Counted from the first letter of the stretch, positions 30,747-39,040 are shown. The stretch: DNA of 64,000 nucleotides from CAYRVX01 sp964427875 (GCA_964427875.1 CAYRVX010000006.1:50118-114117), one strand, 5' to 3'. Numbers and translations are program-made. The notes: generated from the sequence alone by a model not told the origin.

Positions 30747-32339
30747 ATGCGTAGAGATCAGTTCATCAGGATCACCGCGGCGTTGTTGACGATCGGGTTG
30801 GCAGTTCATGCCGCACCCGCCGACGTGAAGCTGCCCGGCGTGTTCGGCGATCACATGGTGCTCCAGCGGGACGCGGCCGTGCCTGTCTGGGGCTGGGCCG
30901 GGGCGGGAGAGAAAGTGACCGTCACCCTTGCCGGGCAATCCAAGACCGCCACGGCCGGCAAGGACGGGAAGTGGTCCGTCAGGCTCGACGCCATGAAGGC
31001 CGGCGGGCCGCACACGCTGAAAGTCCAAGGCAACCCTTCGACGGGCTCGGGGCAGGCAAGCACCATCGAACTGACGGACGTGCTCGTGGGTGAGGTGTGG
31101 CTCGGCTCGGGCCAGTCGAACATGGCGATGTCGGTTCGCGGCAGCAACAACTACGAGGCCGAACAGGCCGCCGCCAAGCTGCCCAAGGTCCGCATGATGA
31201 CCGTCACCCGCACACCCGCCGAGACGCCGCAGGCCGACTGCAAGGGCACGTGGGCGGTGTGCAGCCCGGAGACGGTGGGCGGCTTCTCGGCCACCGCGTA
31301 CTTCTTCGGGCGCGAGCTGCACAGGCAGCTCGGCGTGCCGGTCGGGCTGATCAACTCCTCGTGGGGCGGCACGCCGGTCCAGACTTGGACCGCCCTGGCC
31401 GATCAGCAGGCCGAGCCGAAGCTCAAGGAACTGCTGGACGGCTGGAAGCAGAGGATCGACGCGTACGATCCCCAGAAGGCCAAGGCCGCCTACGAGAAGC
31501 AGCTCGCCGCGTGGCAGGAGCGGGCGAAGAAGGCCAAGGCCGCCGGCAAGCGCCCCCCGCGCAAGCCACGCAAGGCGAGCGATCAGCGGCTCAGCCCGCA
31601 CCGCCCGGGGAACCTCTACAACGGCATGATCACCCCGCTGGCGCCGTATGCCATCCGCGGGGCCATCTGGTACCAGGGCGAGAGCAACGCCGGCCGTTAC
31701 AACGCCGGCCTCTACGGCATGCAGCTCGCCATGATGATCCGGAACTGGCGCCGCCTCTGGGGCCAGGGCGATTTCCCGTTCGAGTGGGTCCAACTGCCCA
31801 ACTTCCGCGCCCCGCAGACCGAGCCGGCCGAGACCAGCGGCTGGGTGATCGTCCAGGAGGAGATGCTCAAGACGCTGAAGGTCCCCAACACGGGCATGGC
31901 CGTGACCATCGACATCGGCGCGGCCAACAACATCCATCCGAAGAACAAGCAGGACGTCGGCAAGCGGCTGGCCCTCTGGGCGCTGGCCAAGACCTACGGC
32001 AAAGATGTCGTCGCGTGCGGGCCGCTGTACAAGTCGATGGCCAGGCGGGGCGATGAGATCGTCGTGAAGTTCGATTACGTCGCCGGCGGGCTCGTGGCCA
32101 AGGGCGAGAAGCTCAAGGGCTTCGCCATCGCCGGGGCGGACAAGCAGTTCGTCTGGGCCGACGCGAAGATCGAAGGCCAGACCGTGGCCGTCTCCTGCCC
32201 CAAGGTGAAGGACCCCGCGGCGGTCCGTTACGCCTGGGCGACCAACCCGGACTGCAACCTCTACAACAAGGCCGACCTGCCGGCATCGCCGTTCCGCACC
32301 GACGACTGGGAGCTCCTGACACCGCAGCCGAAGAAGTGA
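30747..32339 (+). CDS. Sialate O-acetylesterase-like exported esterase (first)
   Basis: The 530-residue protein starts with a signal peptide ('RITAALLTIGLAVHAAPA'). The SASA/SGNH esterase core has the serine motif 'VWLGSGQSNMAMSV', 'LINSSWGGTPVQTWT', 'IRGAIWYQGESNAG' and the histidine site 'DIGAANNIHPKNKQDVGKRL'. Such enzymes remove acetyl groups from sialic acids or acetylated polysaccharides outside the cytoplasm. A charged helical insert near 230-280 is Lys/Ala-rich. A repeat-derived loop 'PSTGSGQAS' near residue 100 is absent from the paralogue at 50484. The UroD-like gene starts four bases after the stop. Confidence 0.88.
   Translation: MRRDQFIRITAALLTIGLAVHAAPADVKLPGVFGDHMVLQRDAAVPVWGWAGAGEKVTVTLAGQSKTATAGKDGKWSVRLDAMKAGGPHTLKVQGNPSTGSGQASTIELTDVLVGEVWLGSGQSNMAMSVRGSNNYEAEQAAAKLPKVRMMTVTRTPAETPQADCKGTWAVCSPETVGGFSATAYFFGRELHRQLGVPVGLINSSWGGTPVQTWTALADQQAEPKLKELLDGWKQRIDAYDPQKAKAAYEKQLAAWQERAKKAKAAGKRPPRKPRKASDQRLSPHRPGNLYNGMITPLAPYAIRGAIWYQGESNAGRYNAGLYGMQLAMMIRNWRRLWGQGDFPFEWVQLPNFRAPQTEPAETSGWVIVQEEMLKTLKVPNTGMAVTIDIGAANNIHPKNKQDVGKRLALWALAKTYGKDVVACGPLYKSMARRGDEIVVKFDYVAGGLVAKGEKLKGFAIAGADKQFVWADAKIEGQTVAVSCPKVKDPAAVRYAWATNPDCNLYNKADLPASPFRTDDWELLTPQPKK
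31035..31061 (+). repeat. Short dispersed repeat inside the first SASA esterase gene
   Basis: The sequence CCCTTCGACGGGCTC plus GGGGCAGGCAAG encodes 'PSTGSGQAS' in frame. It closely matches the minus-strand copy at 13645-13670, and the esterase paralogue lacks this loop. A more diverged relative may lie at 27343-27362. Confidence 0.55.
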
Positions 32340-32342
32340 CCC

Positions 32343-33362
32343 ATGACGCCGCGCGACCGCGTTCTGGAACAGATCCACCACCACGAGACGCATCCGGTGC
32401 CGTTTACGCTGGGCTTCGACGACGACGTGGCCCGCCGGCTCGACGGGCACTACGGCCACCCGCGATGGCGGGAGAAGCTCACGCCGTACATGGCCCACGT
32501 GGGGGCCGTGGACATGTGGCCCACCGAGGAGATCGGAGACGGGCGAATCCGGGACGTGTACGGCACGGTGTGGCGGGCCGACCGCCTGCCGTGGCACGTC
32601 GAGGCACCCGGCCTGGCGACGCCGTCGTTCGACGACTACGACCTCCCCGAGCCGCAGCGGTTCTTCCGCAGCGAGGAAGACCTAGCTGCCGCGCGAGAGA
32701 CCTGCCGCCAAATGGCCGACAGCTTCCGGGTCGCCTGGCTCGGCTGGGGCCTCTTCGAGCGAAGCTGGACCATCCGCGGCTTCGAGAACGCCCTCACCGA
32801 CGTCGTCGCCGAGCCGGACTTCTACGAAGAGCTGCTCGACAGGCTGACCGAACTGTACTCCGCCTTCGTGGCCGAGACCGTCAAGCTGCCGGTCGACGCG
32901 ATCATGTTCGGCGACGACTGGGGCGATCAGCGCGGCGTGATCATCGGCCCGGACCGCTGGCGGAAGCTCCTCAAGCCGCGATGGGCCCGCCTCTACGAGC
33001 AGGTCCACGCGGCCGGCAAGCTCGTCGTCAGCCACTGCTGCGGAAACGTCACGGACATCATGCCGGACATCATCGAGATCGGCCTGGACGTGCTGGAGAG
33101 CTGCCAGCCCGAGGCCATGGACGTCTACGAGCTGAAGGCCAGCTACGGCCCGGAGATCACGTTCTGGGGCGGCCTGGGCAGCCAGCGGATCATCCCGTTC
33201 GCCGCGCCGGGGGAGATTCACCGGGAGGTCCGCCGGTTGTGCGGCGAGATGGGCCGCGGCGGCGGCTACATCCTCGCCCCCGCCAAGGCCCTCCGGATCG
33301 AGACCCCCACCGAGAACGCCGTCGCCGTCCTCGAGGCGCTCACCAAGCAAGGAGTCGGGTGA
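32343..33362 (+). CDS. Uroporphyrinogen decarboxylase-family protein (UroD-like)
   Basis: The 339-residue product has the UroD/MtaA-CmuA TIM-barrel fold: 'TPRDRVLEQIHHHET' at the start, 'RVAWLGWGLFERSW', 'PVDAIMFGDDWGDQRGVII', 'AGKLVVSHCCGNVTDIMPDI', 'VLESCQPEAMDVYELKASYG' and 'TFWGGLGSQ'. True heme-pathway UroD residues at the N-terminus are not present. This makes it one of the catabolic or methyltransferase-type homologues that planctomycetes carry in large numbers. The 'SHCCGN' motif could bind zinc as in corrinoid methyltransferases. Four bases separate it from the esterase gene, so they are probably co-transcribed. The substrate is unknown. Confidence 0.8.
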   Translation: MTPRDRVLEQIHHHETHPVPFTLGFDDDVARRLDGHYGHPRWREKLTPYMAHVGAVDMWPTEEIGDGRIRDVYGTVWRADRLPWHVEAPGLATPSFDDYDLPEPQRFFRSEEDLAAARETCRQMADSFRVAWLGWGLFERSWTIRGFENALTDVVAEPDFYEELLDRLTELYSAFVAETVKLPVDAIMFGDDWGDQRGVIIGPDRWRKLLKPRWARLYEQVHAAGKLVVSHCCGNVTDIMPDIIEIGLDVLESCQPEAMDVYELKASYGPEITFWGGLGSQRIIPFAAPGEIHREVRRLCGEMGRGGGYILAPAKALRIETPTENAVAVLEALTKQGVG

Positions 33363-33501
33363 GGGGGGCGAACACGAAGTCAACGACCGAAGCCTCCCCG
33401 GGCGAGCCGAAGCATATCCGCATTACGCTCTGTGAGAGGGGACCCATCGATTCGCTCGATCCGTCCGTGACATCGACTTCCATGACAGCGCCTGCCTGCG
33501 G

Positions 33502-34461
33502 CTACAAGGGGACTCTCCGGAAGCTCAGCACGAGCCATTCCCTTGCCCGGGGGTCTGTGAGTTTCTTGCGCAGCCGATCGACCATCCTCTCCGGCTCGGC
33601 CAGATACAGGGCGAGGAATGCATCGGCGGCTTGCTCGGGCGTCATTCCATGGGCTCTCCGGTCGCGGAACGACCCGAAGTAACCATTCATTTTCCTGCGC
33701 AGGACGATGTCGCCCTCGAACAGCCACATCGAAAGCTCGTTGCGGCGTTCCTCCGGCGTCTGCGTAAGCGCCAGGTCCTCGGGGAGGACCTGAACGAACA
33801 GCGTGGAGAACGTCTTGGCGCGGATCACGGACGCGCAGACGACGTGCCCGTCCGGGCGAGGTTCCCGATGGAGGTTCGGTCCCGCGGCTGTCGCTCGCTC
33901 GAACAATCGCTTCACGGCGGCGTCATCCAGCCCCCGGAGCGTTTCCGACCAGCGCCAGCGGGGCTCGCCTGCCTCGAAGCCAATGACTGCCGCGTTGTCG
34001 AGACCGATCGCACCTGCCAGCGAGGCGGCCCTGCAAGCCGCCATGACCTGGCTGACCCTTGCCCTGCGGGAAAGCCTGCGCAACGTCGGCGCGTCCACTG
34101 GCGTAGAGGTGAGGACCTCTCGGACGCGATCCACCGGAAGCAGGAGCTCGGCAGCCAACTTGTTGGCCTCTGTCTCGTCATCCGATTCCGCTCGGTAGGC
34201 ACCGCTTCGGGAACCGACAATGTGGCCTGTGGTGCCCAGGATTATGTGCGAGATCTCGTGGGCCAGAGTGAACCTTTGCCTGCCCCCGGAGTTGGCCGTG
34301 TTGAGCCTGATGATGGCGAAGGAACGGCAGCGTACACACCAACCGTCGCATCCCTCTAACTGCTGTTCCCTTACCGATATGCCGAGGTGTTCTGCGAGAT
34401 ACTCCGGCCCCCTGGGGAAGTGGGCCTCGCAAAGCGCGATCGCCTTGGCCCTTCGGATCAT
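33502..34461 (-). CDS. ImmA/IrrE-type metallopeptidase
   Basis: The 319-residue protein carries the zinc motif 'FTLAHEISHIILG' near residue 65-77 (HExxH) and the downstream 'DDETEANKLAAELLLPVDRV' typical of ImmA/IrrE peptidases. There is no helix-turn-helix domain in the chain or in the adjacent gene, which is unusual since such peptidases often cleave a neighbouring repressor. The C-terminal half (about 150-319) is a variable region with 'EGDIVLRRKMNGYFGSF' and an Arg-rich end. Its ATG overlaps the stop of the 93-residue gene upstream as ATGA. The cassette looks less GC-rich than its surroundings and is probably acquired. The target of cleavage is unknown. Confidence 0.83.
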   Translation of the reverse strand: MIRRAKAIALCEAHFPRGPEYLAEHLGISVREQQLEGCDGWCVRCRSFAIIRLNTANSGGRQRFTLAHEISHIILGTTGHIVGSRSGAYRAESDDETEANKLAAELLLPVDRVREVLTSTPVDAPTLRRLSRRARVSQVMAACRAASLAGAIGLDNAAVIGFEAGEPRWRWSETLRGLDDAAVKRLFERATAAGPNLHREPRPDGHVVCASVIRAKTFSTLFVQVLPEDLALTQTPEERRNELSMWLFEGDIVLRRKMNGYFGSFRDRRAHGMTPEQAADAFLALYLAEPERMVDRLRKKLTDPRAREWLVLSFRRVPL

Positions 34462-34739
34462 AGTGTGCTGCGTCTTAGCGGCTTGATTCCCAGGGCCTCT
34501 CGCATGTCCTGAAGCAGGGCGAGCTTCGTTTCTCCGCTCATCGAGTTGAGGTCCCTGTCCCTGAACTCAAGTTGAAGGTCTGGGTGGAGAGCCTTAAGTG
34601 CAGCGATTTCTCTGGCAAGCTCGTCTCCCGACTGACAGAGCGTGCCGTTCTGGCGCGCACCGTTATCAGGCCACCCGGTTCCCGCGGGCGGCAGCGAATC
34701 TTCTCGCGCCGGATCTGATGTCTCTGCATGCCGAGTCAT
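34458..34739 (-). CDS. Small unknown protein of the GNAT-ImmA cassette
   Basis: I do not recognise this protein. The start at 34739 was chosen because it overlaps the GNAT stop codon as ATGA; this gives 93 residues. The N-terminal 40 residues are polar and probably disordered. The rest is helical and charged: 'GDELAREIAALKALHPD', 'LEFRDRDLNSMSGETKLALL' and 'DMREALGIKPL'. No DNA-binding motif, membrane span or cysteine pair is visible. Its stop overlaps the ImmA start, so all three products should be made in step. It could be an adaptor, substrate or inhibitor for the peptidase, which is speculation from position. Confidence 0.6.
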   Translation of the reverse strand: MTRHAETSDPAREDSLPPAGTGWPDNGARQNGTLCQSGDELAREIAALKALHPDLQLEFRDRDLNSMSGETKLALLQDMREALGIKPLRRSTL

Positions 34740-35335
34740 TTTATGAGTCCTTCTCGTATGAGCCAATCCTTGGCGTTATCGGCACTCAACGCCATAGAGA
34801 TTGTACCATCCTCTTTGCGGCCTGCCATCACAAATCCTCTGACCCCGTAGAATCGGAGAGTCCGATCCGTCGAGATGGCGTCAAGGGCTGTCACTCCATC
34901 GAGCCCCAACAGATAGCTATGTGCTACGGCGTAAAGGAGCAGCTTCGTGCCTGTTCCGCGATACTCAGGCTGTTGGAACAGCCAAGCCCGATTCCATGGG
35001 GCTGTGGCGATCCTTCCGATGTGGACAAGGCTCCCTCCGCCCTCTTTGCCTGTTGTCACCGTGTAGGCCATTGCCCCCTGAATTCGCCGATCGCCTGTCT
35101 CCAACCCAACGCACCAGCCGCCCCTCACCGCATACCTGTCGGCAATGGCGCTCCACTGCCAATGCTCGTCGTCCTCTTTCTGTTGCCTGCGGCCGACCCT
35201 TCGGTTCAGTTCCGGCCACCACACGGCGTCGATCTCGGCTGCAACGGTGGGGCGGGTGAGTCTCACGAACGCCGCCTCGATCTCTTCGCCTGTGCTGCAT
35301 TGGGTGAGAACTGCTTTGTCAGGCAGGCCGATCAT
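34736..35335 (-). CDS. GNAT-family N-acetyltransferase-like protein
   Basis: The 199-residue product has the GNAT pattern in its second half: 'VHIGRIATAPWNRAWLFQQ' and the acetyl-CoA loop 'EYRGTGTKLLLYAVAHSYLLG'. 'VTALDAISTDRTLRFYGVRGF' then completes the fold, with the usual terminal tyrosine-strand pattern. The N-terminal 90 residues vary and include 'AAEIDAVWWPELNRR'. It is the first gene of a three-gene overlapping cassette and has a good promoter 33 bases upstream. The acceptor is unknown: GNAT enzymes in comparable small operons include tRNA-modifying toxins and protein acetyltransferases. The codon choice and lower GC suggest transfer. Confidence 0.72.
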   Translation of the reverse strand: MIGLPDKAVLTQCSTGEEIEAAFVRLTRPTVAAEIDAVWWPELNRRVGRRQQKEDDEHWQWSAIADRYAVRGGWCVGLETGDRRIQGAMAYTVTTGKEGGGSLVHIGRIATAPWNRAWLFQQPEYRGTGTKLLLYAVAHSYLLGLDGVTALDAISTDRTLRFYGVRGFVMAGRKEDGTISMALSADNAKDWLIREGLIK

Positions 35336-35367
35336 GCAGTGCCCCAGAGGGGTTGACGTTGACGCGT

Positions 35368-35396
35368 GTTGTAAGAGGCGGGCATTGGCAAGTCAA
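35368..35396 (-). promoter_or_regulatory. Sigma-70-type promoter of the GNAT-ImmA cassette
   Basis: On the minus strand TTGACT (35391-35396, five of six) and TACAAC (35368-35373, four of six) are separated by 17 bases. The GNAT ATG lies about 33 bases downstream. Between them is a direct repeat CGTCAACGTCAAC (35352-35364), which could be an operator for autoregulation. Confidence 0.6.
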
Positions 35397-35545
35397 GCGT
35401 TCGGTCCGCGAAGACGTGGGGCTTGGCGGGTCGCGGGATGTGCGGTCCGGCCCGTGGGGGGCAGCGAAAGGCGTTGTGCGCCCCGGCGGGATCACGTAGC
35501 ATCGCCCCCTGCAGTTTCGGATGCCCTCAGCCGGAGAACCTGCCC

Positions 35546-36832
35546 ATGCCAGGACGATCGAAGCACTACGACGAGCTGCGGGAGTTCTGCGAGGGCACGC
35601 CGATCGTGGACTGCCACGATCACAGCGGCGAGTGCGGGCCGAAGTATGAAGACCCGATCCACGTCGTCCGCGGCGGGTACTTCCACAGCGACCTGTACAG
35701 CGCGCTGTCCGACGCGGAGAACGAGAAGCTCGCCGATTCGAGCCTGTCACTGGAGCAGCGCTGGCCGATCCTCGAGAAGGCCTGGAAGCGGACGTGCCAC
35801 ACCGGCTATGCCATGGTCACCCGGATGGTGCTCAAGAAGTGCTACGGCGTCGAGGAGCTCTCGCTGGATGCGCTGAAGTCGATGGAAGGCCGGCTGACCG
35901 ACCTGACCGACGAGGAGGTCTTCGACGGCCTGCTCGAGGAGGCGAAGATCGTCGCGCGCCTGGGCGACGTCTGGCCGGACGTCCGGAAGGTGCTCGACGG
36001 CACGCTCAAGCTCGCCCCGCGCACGCGACTGGTGATCAGCCTGCCGGGCTATCACAACGTCCGCAGCCACGCCGACGTGCAGGACCGCGTTGCCCCGCTC
36101 GGGCGGACGGTGACCACGCTCGACGAGTACGCCGCCGCCTGCCGCGAGATCTTCGAGGCCCACAAGCGCTTCGGGGCCGTGGCGTTCAAGGACCAGTCGG
36201 CGTACTCCCGGCCGATCGACTACGGCAATCCGACCCGCGCCGAGGCCGAGGCGGTGTTTAACTGGTTCATGGAGGACCCGACGCGCAGCGCCTCGTACCC
36301 CGACGGCGTCCGGCCGCTGGACGACTGGCTGTTCCACCAGTTCCTCCGCATGGCGGCCCAGATGGATCTGCCCGTGCAGGTCCACACGGGGCACATGGCG
36401 GGCATTCGCAACGAGATCAGCAAGACCAACGCCGTCGGCCTGACGAACGTGATCGCCCTGCACCGCGACGTTCGGTTCGACCTGTTCCACGCGAACTGGC
36501 CTTACGGCGACGAGCTGATGTTCCTGGGCAAGAACTACCCGAACGTGGCGATCGACTTCTGCTGGACGAACATCATCGACCCGGTCTACTGCCGGCGGCT
36601 CTTCCAGCAGGCGCTCAGCGCCGTGCCGCACGGGAAGGTTCACGCCTACGGTTCGGACTTCGGCGGCCACGCCGACCGCGCCTGGGCCCACGCGTCGATC
36701 GCGCGGGACAACGTCGCCGTCGCGCTCTCGGAGATGATCGACGTGGAATACCTCGGCATGGACGAGGCGAAGGCCGTCGCGCGGGCGTGGCTGTTCGAGA
36801 ACCCCAACGAGTTCTTCCGCCTGGGATTGTGA
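35546..36832 (+). CDS. Amidohydrolase-family protein (uronate isomerase/amidohydrolase-2 like)
   Basis: The start at 35546 follows GGAGAA and gives 428 residues. Metal-binding motifs of the amidohydrolase superfamily are 'IVDCHDHSGEC' near the N-terminus, 'LPVQVHTGHMAG', 'FDLFHANWPYGDEL' and 'HAYGSDFGGHADR'. The overall layout, with helices after the first strand and a late 'YGSDFGG' aspartate, is like glucuronate isomerase and related planctomycete amidohydrolases. It probably handles a sugar acid or a cyclic product of polysaccharide breakdown, which fits the neighbouring pectate-lyase-like gene. No signal peptide is present, so it is cytoplasmic. The PHP gene follows after 11 bases. Confidence 0.82.
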   Translation: MPGRSKHYDELREFCEGTPIVDCHDHSGECGPKYEDPIHVVRGGYFHSDLYSALSDAENEKLADSSLSLEQRWPILEKAWKRTCHTGYAMVTRMVLKKCYGVEELSLDALKSMEGRLTDLTDEEVFDGLLEEAKIVARLGDVWPDVRKVLDGTLKLAPRTRLVISLPGYHNVRSHADVQDRVAPLGRTVTTLDEYAAACREIFEAHKRFGAVAFKDQSAYSRPIDYGNPTRAEAEAVFNWFMEDPTRSASYPDGVRPLDDWLFHQFLRMAAQMDLPVQVHTGHMAGIRNEISKTNAVGLTNVIALHRDVRFDLFHANWPYGDELMFLGKNYPNVAIDFCWTNIIDPVYCRRLFQQALSAVPHGKVHAYGSDFGGHADRAWAHASIARDNVAVALSEMIDVEYLGMDEAKAVARAWLFENPNEFFRLGL

Positions 36833-36843
36833 GGAGAGCCATC

Positions 36844-37728
36844 GTGCGCGGTTTCCGGTATGACACGTCCGGCGAGTGGTACAAGGGCAACGTTCACATT
36901 CACAGCACGGCCAGCGACGGGGGCAAGACGCTCGCCGAGATCGCCGGGATGTACGCCTCCGCCGGCTACGATTTCCTCTGCTGCACGGACCATTGGGTCG
37001 CGTCGGACATCGCGGCCGGGGGGCAGGATCACCCGCTGCTCTGGCTGGACGGCATCGAGCTGGACGGCCGGGACGACGCCGGGTCGTCGTATCACGTGGT
37101 TTGCCTGGGGCGATTGGAGGGCATCACTCGCGAGATGGGCTTCGCGGCCGCCCTGGCCGCCGCCCGGGCGCAGGGCGCCCTGCTGATCCTCGCCCACCCG
37201 CACTGGTGCGGCAACAGCCTTCAAGACGCCCTGCGACACGGCTTCGACGGCGTGGAGATCTACAACCACGTCTGCCGGTGGCTCAACGGCAAGGGCGACG
37301 GCGGCGTGTACTGGACGGCCATGCTCGACCGCTCGCCCGACACGCTCGCCTTCGCCGTCGATGACGCGCACCTCAAGCCGGAACACCCCGGCTGGAACGG
37401 CGGGTGGATCGCCGTCAACGCCCCCGCCCGAACGCGAGCGGACATCGAAGCCGCCATTCGCTCGGGGAACTTCTACTCGACCTGCGGGCCGGAGTTTCAC
37501 TCCATCGCCCTCGACGGCGACACCGTGAAGGTCACCACCTCGCCGGCGGCCTTCGTTCGCCTCGTCGGGCCAGGCTGGCTCGGACAGCGGATCGGCTCCT
37601 TCGACGGCGAGCCGGCCACCGAGGCGGCTTTCGAGATTCCCCCGGACTGGCCCTGGGCGTACATCGAGCTGGAGGACGCCCGCGGCCGGCGGGCATGGAC
37701 CAACCCGCTGCTGGCACAGGCACGGTGA
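36844..37728 (+). CDS. PHP-domain metallophosphoesterase-like protein
   Basis: The start is GTG at 36844 with GAGGAG upstream; the open frame before it overlaps the amidohydrolase gene without homology. The 294-residue product has the PHP motifs 'GNVHIHSTASDGGKT', 'FLCCTDHW', 'LILAHPHWCGN', 'GVEIYNHVCRW' and 'AFAVDDAH'. The last 80 residues are a beta-rich domain. Stand-alone PHP proteins of this type cleave phosphoester or similar bonds using two or three metal ions; the substrate is unknown. Tight spacing implies co-expression with the amidohydrolase. Confidence 0.82.
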   Translation: MRGFRYDTSGEWYKGNVHIHSTASDGGKTLAEIAGMYASAGYDFLCCTDHWVASDIAAGGQDHPLLWLDGIELDGRDDAGSSYHVVCLGRLEGITREMGFAAALAAARAQGALLILAHPHWCGNSLQDALRHGFDGVEIYNHVCRWLNGKGDGGVYWTAMLDRSPDTLAFAVDDAHLKPEHPGWNGGWIAVNAPARTRADIEAAIRSGNFYSTCGPEFHSIALDGDTVKVTTSPAAFVRLVGPGWLGQRIGSFDGEPATEAAFEIPPDWPWAYIELEDARGRRAWTNPLLAQAR

Positions 37729-37756
37729 CCGAACCGCCCCAGGGCGACAAGATTTA

Positions 37757-37885
37757 GTGGCACGGGCGTCCCGCCCGTGCGCCTGCCTGCCGCAGGCAGG
37801 TCGCAGGGCCGTCCCGGCCCTGCACTTCCGGTCGACTCCACGACCGAGACGGTCGTGGGACGCACGGGCAAGATGCCCGTGCCAC
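37757..37885. repeat. Element of five consecutive perfect hairpins with terminal inverted repeats
   Basis: The outer ends GTGGCACGGGC (37757-37767) and GCCCGTGCCAC (37875-37885) are 11-base inverted repeats. Inside, five hairpins with nine-base perfect stems follow one another: 37760-37780 (loop TCC), 37782-37800 (loop C), 37803-37823 (loop TCC), 37838-37858 (loop AGA) and 37862-37882 (loop AGA). The first and last stems share the sequence GCACGGGC. The element fills most of the 299-base gap between the PHP gene and the lipoprotein gene. It looks like a REP- or MITE-type repeat rather than a terminator, because no T tract follows. Confidence 0.8.
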
Positions 37886-38027
37886 CGTGGGTGCCGCCAG
37901 AATCGGCAGTCACACACAACCTCCCCAGGACGACCTTGTTTTCGTGACAGGGCGCCGGTTTCGATCTACAGTGAACGGGCACCATGCACGCACGGCGGTG
38001 CCGGAGCTCAAAGGAAGGAAGCGCGGG

Positions 38028-38954
38028 ATGGAAGGCCGTTTCGCACAGCTCACATTGGCGTGGCTGCTGTTGTGGCCGCTGCTGGGGACGGGGTGCCGGG
38101 AGACGGCGCCCCCGCGGCCGGACCCGTCAACGAAGCCGGCCACCAAGCCCTCGGCGGGCGGCGGCTCGGCCCGGGACCGGGTGCCTGGTCGGCCCCCGCG
38201 GCGGGCCTACCGCGCCGTGCACGTGTTCGTCGCGCTCTGCGACAACGTGCACCAGGGCGTCGCGCCGGTGCCGAAGGCGCTCGGCAACGGGCAGGACCCG
38301 AAAAGCAACCTGTACTGGGGCGCGATGTACGGGGTGAAGACGTTCTTTCAGCAGAGCGGGCACTGGCGGCGGATCCCGCCCGGCGAGGTCGCGGTGGCGC
38401 GGGACGACGGCCGGGCGATCCTCGACACGGCCGTGTTCCAGTCGGCCGCACCCGGCGCGAAGGTCTACGTCCTGGCGGAGGCGTTCGACGGGGCGAAGAT
38501 GGACGCGGCGCTTCGGGACTTCCTCGATGCGGCGGCGGGTCGGCTCAGCCGCGCCGTCGTCTGGGGCTCCGGGCCCGAGCGGGTCGTCGTCCTCGCCGGC
38601 GGGGCGGCGGACATGGTCTGCTTCGTCGGGCACAACGGGCTGATGGACGGCAAGCCGGAGCACCTCCCGAGCAGGGCACCCGGGGCGGACCCGTCCTGCG
38701 CGGTCGTCCTGGCGTGTAAGAGCCGGGAGCACTTCACCGAGCCGCTGCGCCGGGCCGCCTGCCCGCCGCTGATCACCACGACCGGGCTGATGGCACCCGA
38801 GGCGTACACGCTCGAGGCCGTCGTGCGAAGCTGGGCCGCCGGCGAGGCCACGACGACGATCCACCTCCGCGCCGCGGAGGCCTACGCGAAATACCAGAAA
38901 TGCTCCCTGCCGGCCGCGAAGCGGCTGTTCGCCGTCGGGGGGGAAGCGCGTTGA
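38028..38954 (+). CDS. Lipoprotein of unknown function with possible caspase-like His/Cys pair
   Basis: The start at 38028 follows AAGGAAGG and gives a lipoprotein signal 'LAWLLLWPLLGTGC' with the lipobox cysteine near residue 23. A Pro/Ser-rich linker follows, then a 240-residue domain. I do not recognise it. It includes 'HVFVALCDNVHQGVAPVP', 'YWGAMYGVKTFF', 'ADMVCFVGHNGLMDGKPEHL' and 'CAVVLACKSREHF'. The order of strand-GH-x-G, then strand-A-C-x-S is like the catalytic dyad of clan CD (caspase-like) peptidases, although the loops differ. A peptidase role is only a suggestion. It is 308 residues and convergent with an epimerase gene. Confidence 0.6.
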   Translation: MEGRFAQLTLAWLLLWPLLGTGCRETAPPRPDPSTKPATKPSAGGGSARDRVPGRPPRRAYRAVHVFVALCDNVHQGVAPVPKALGNGQDPKSNLYWGAMYGVKTFFQQSGHWRRIPPGEVAVARDDGRAILDTAVFQSAAPGAKVYVLAEAFDGAKMDAALRDFLDAAAGRLSRAVVWGSGPERVVVLAGGAADMVCFVGHNGLMDGKPEHLPSRAPGADPSCAVVLACKSREHFTEPLRRAACPPLITTTGLMAPEAYTLEAVVRSWAAGEATTTIHLRAAEAYAKYQKCSLPAAKRLFAVGGEAR

Positions 38955-38971
38955 GTGATTGGGAGGAACGC

Positions 38972-38987
38972 GGCCGGCAAGCCGGCC
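38972..38987. terminator. Hairpin between convergent genes
   Basis: GGCCGGC pairs with GCCGGCC around AA, 18 bases after the lipoprotein stop and between two convergent genes. There is no T tract, so the call as a bidirectional terminator is weak. Confidence 0.35.
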
Positions 38988-39040
38988 CGCTAAACGGCAA
39001 GCCTATGTCGAGCGGGCGCCTGGCGGCCGCGGCGGGCAGG

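Noticed and set aside
37757..38719. Open frame starting in the five-hairpin repeat
   Set aside because: Its first 40 codons are translated hairpins and the rest is out of frame with the recognised lipoprotein gene.
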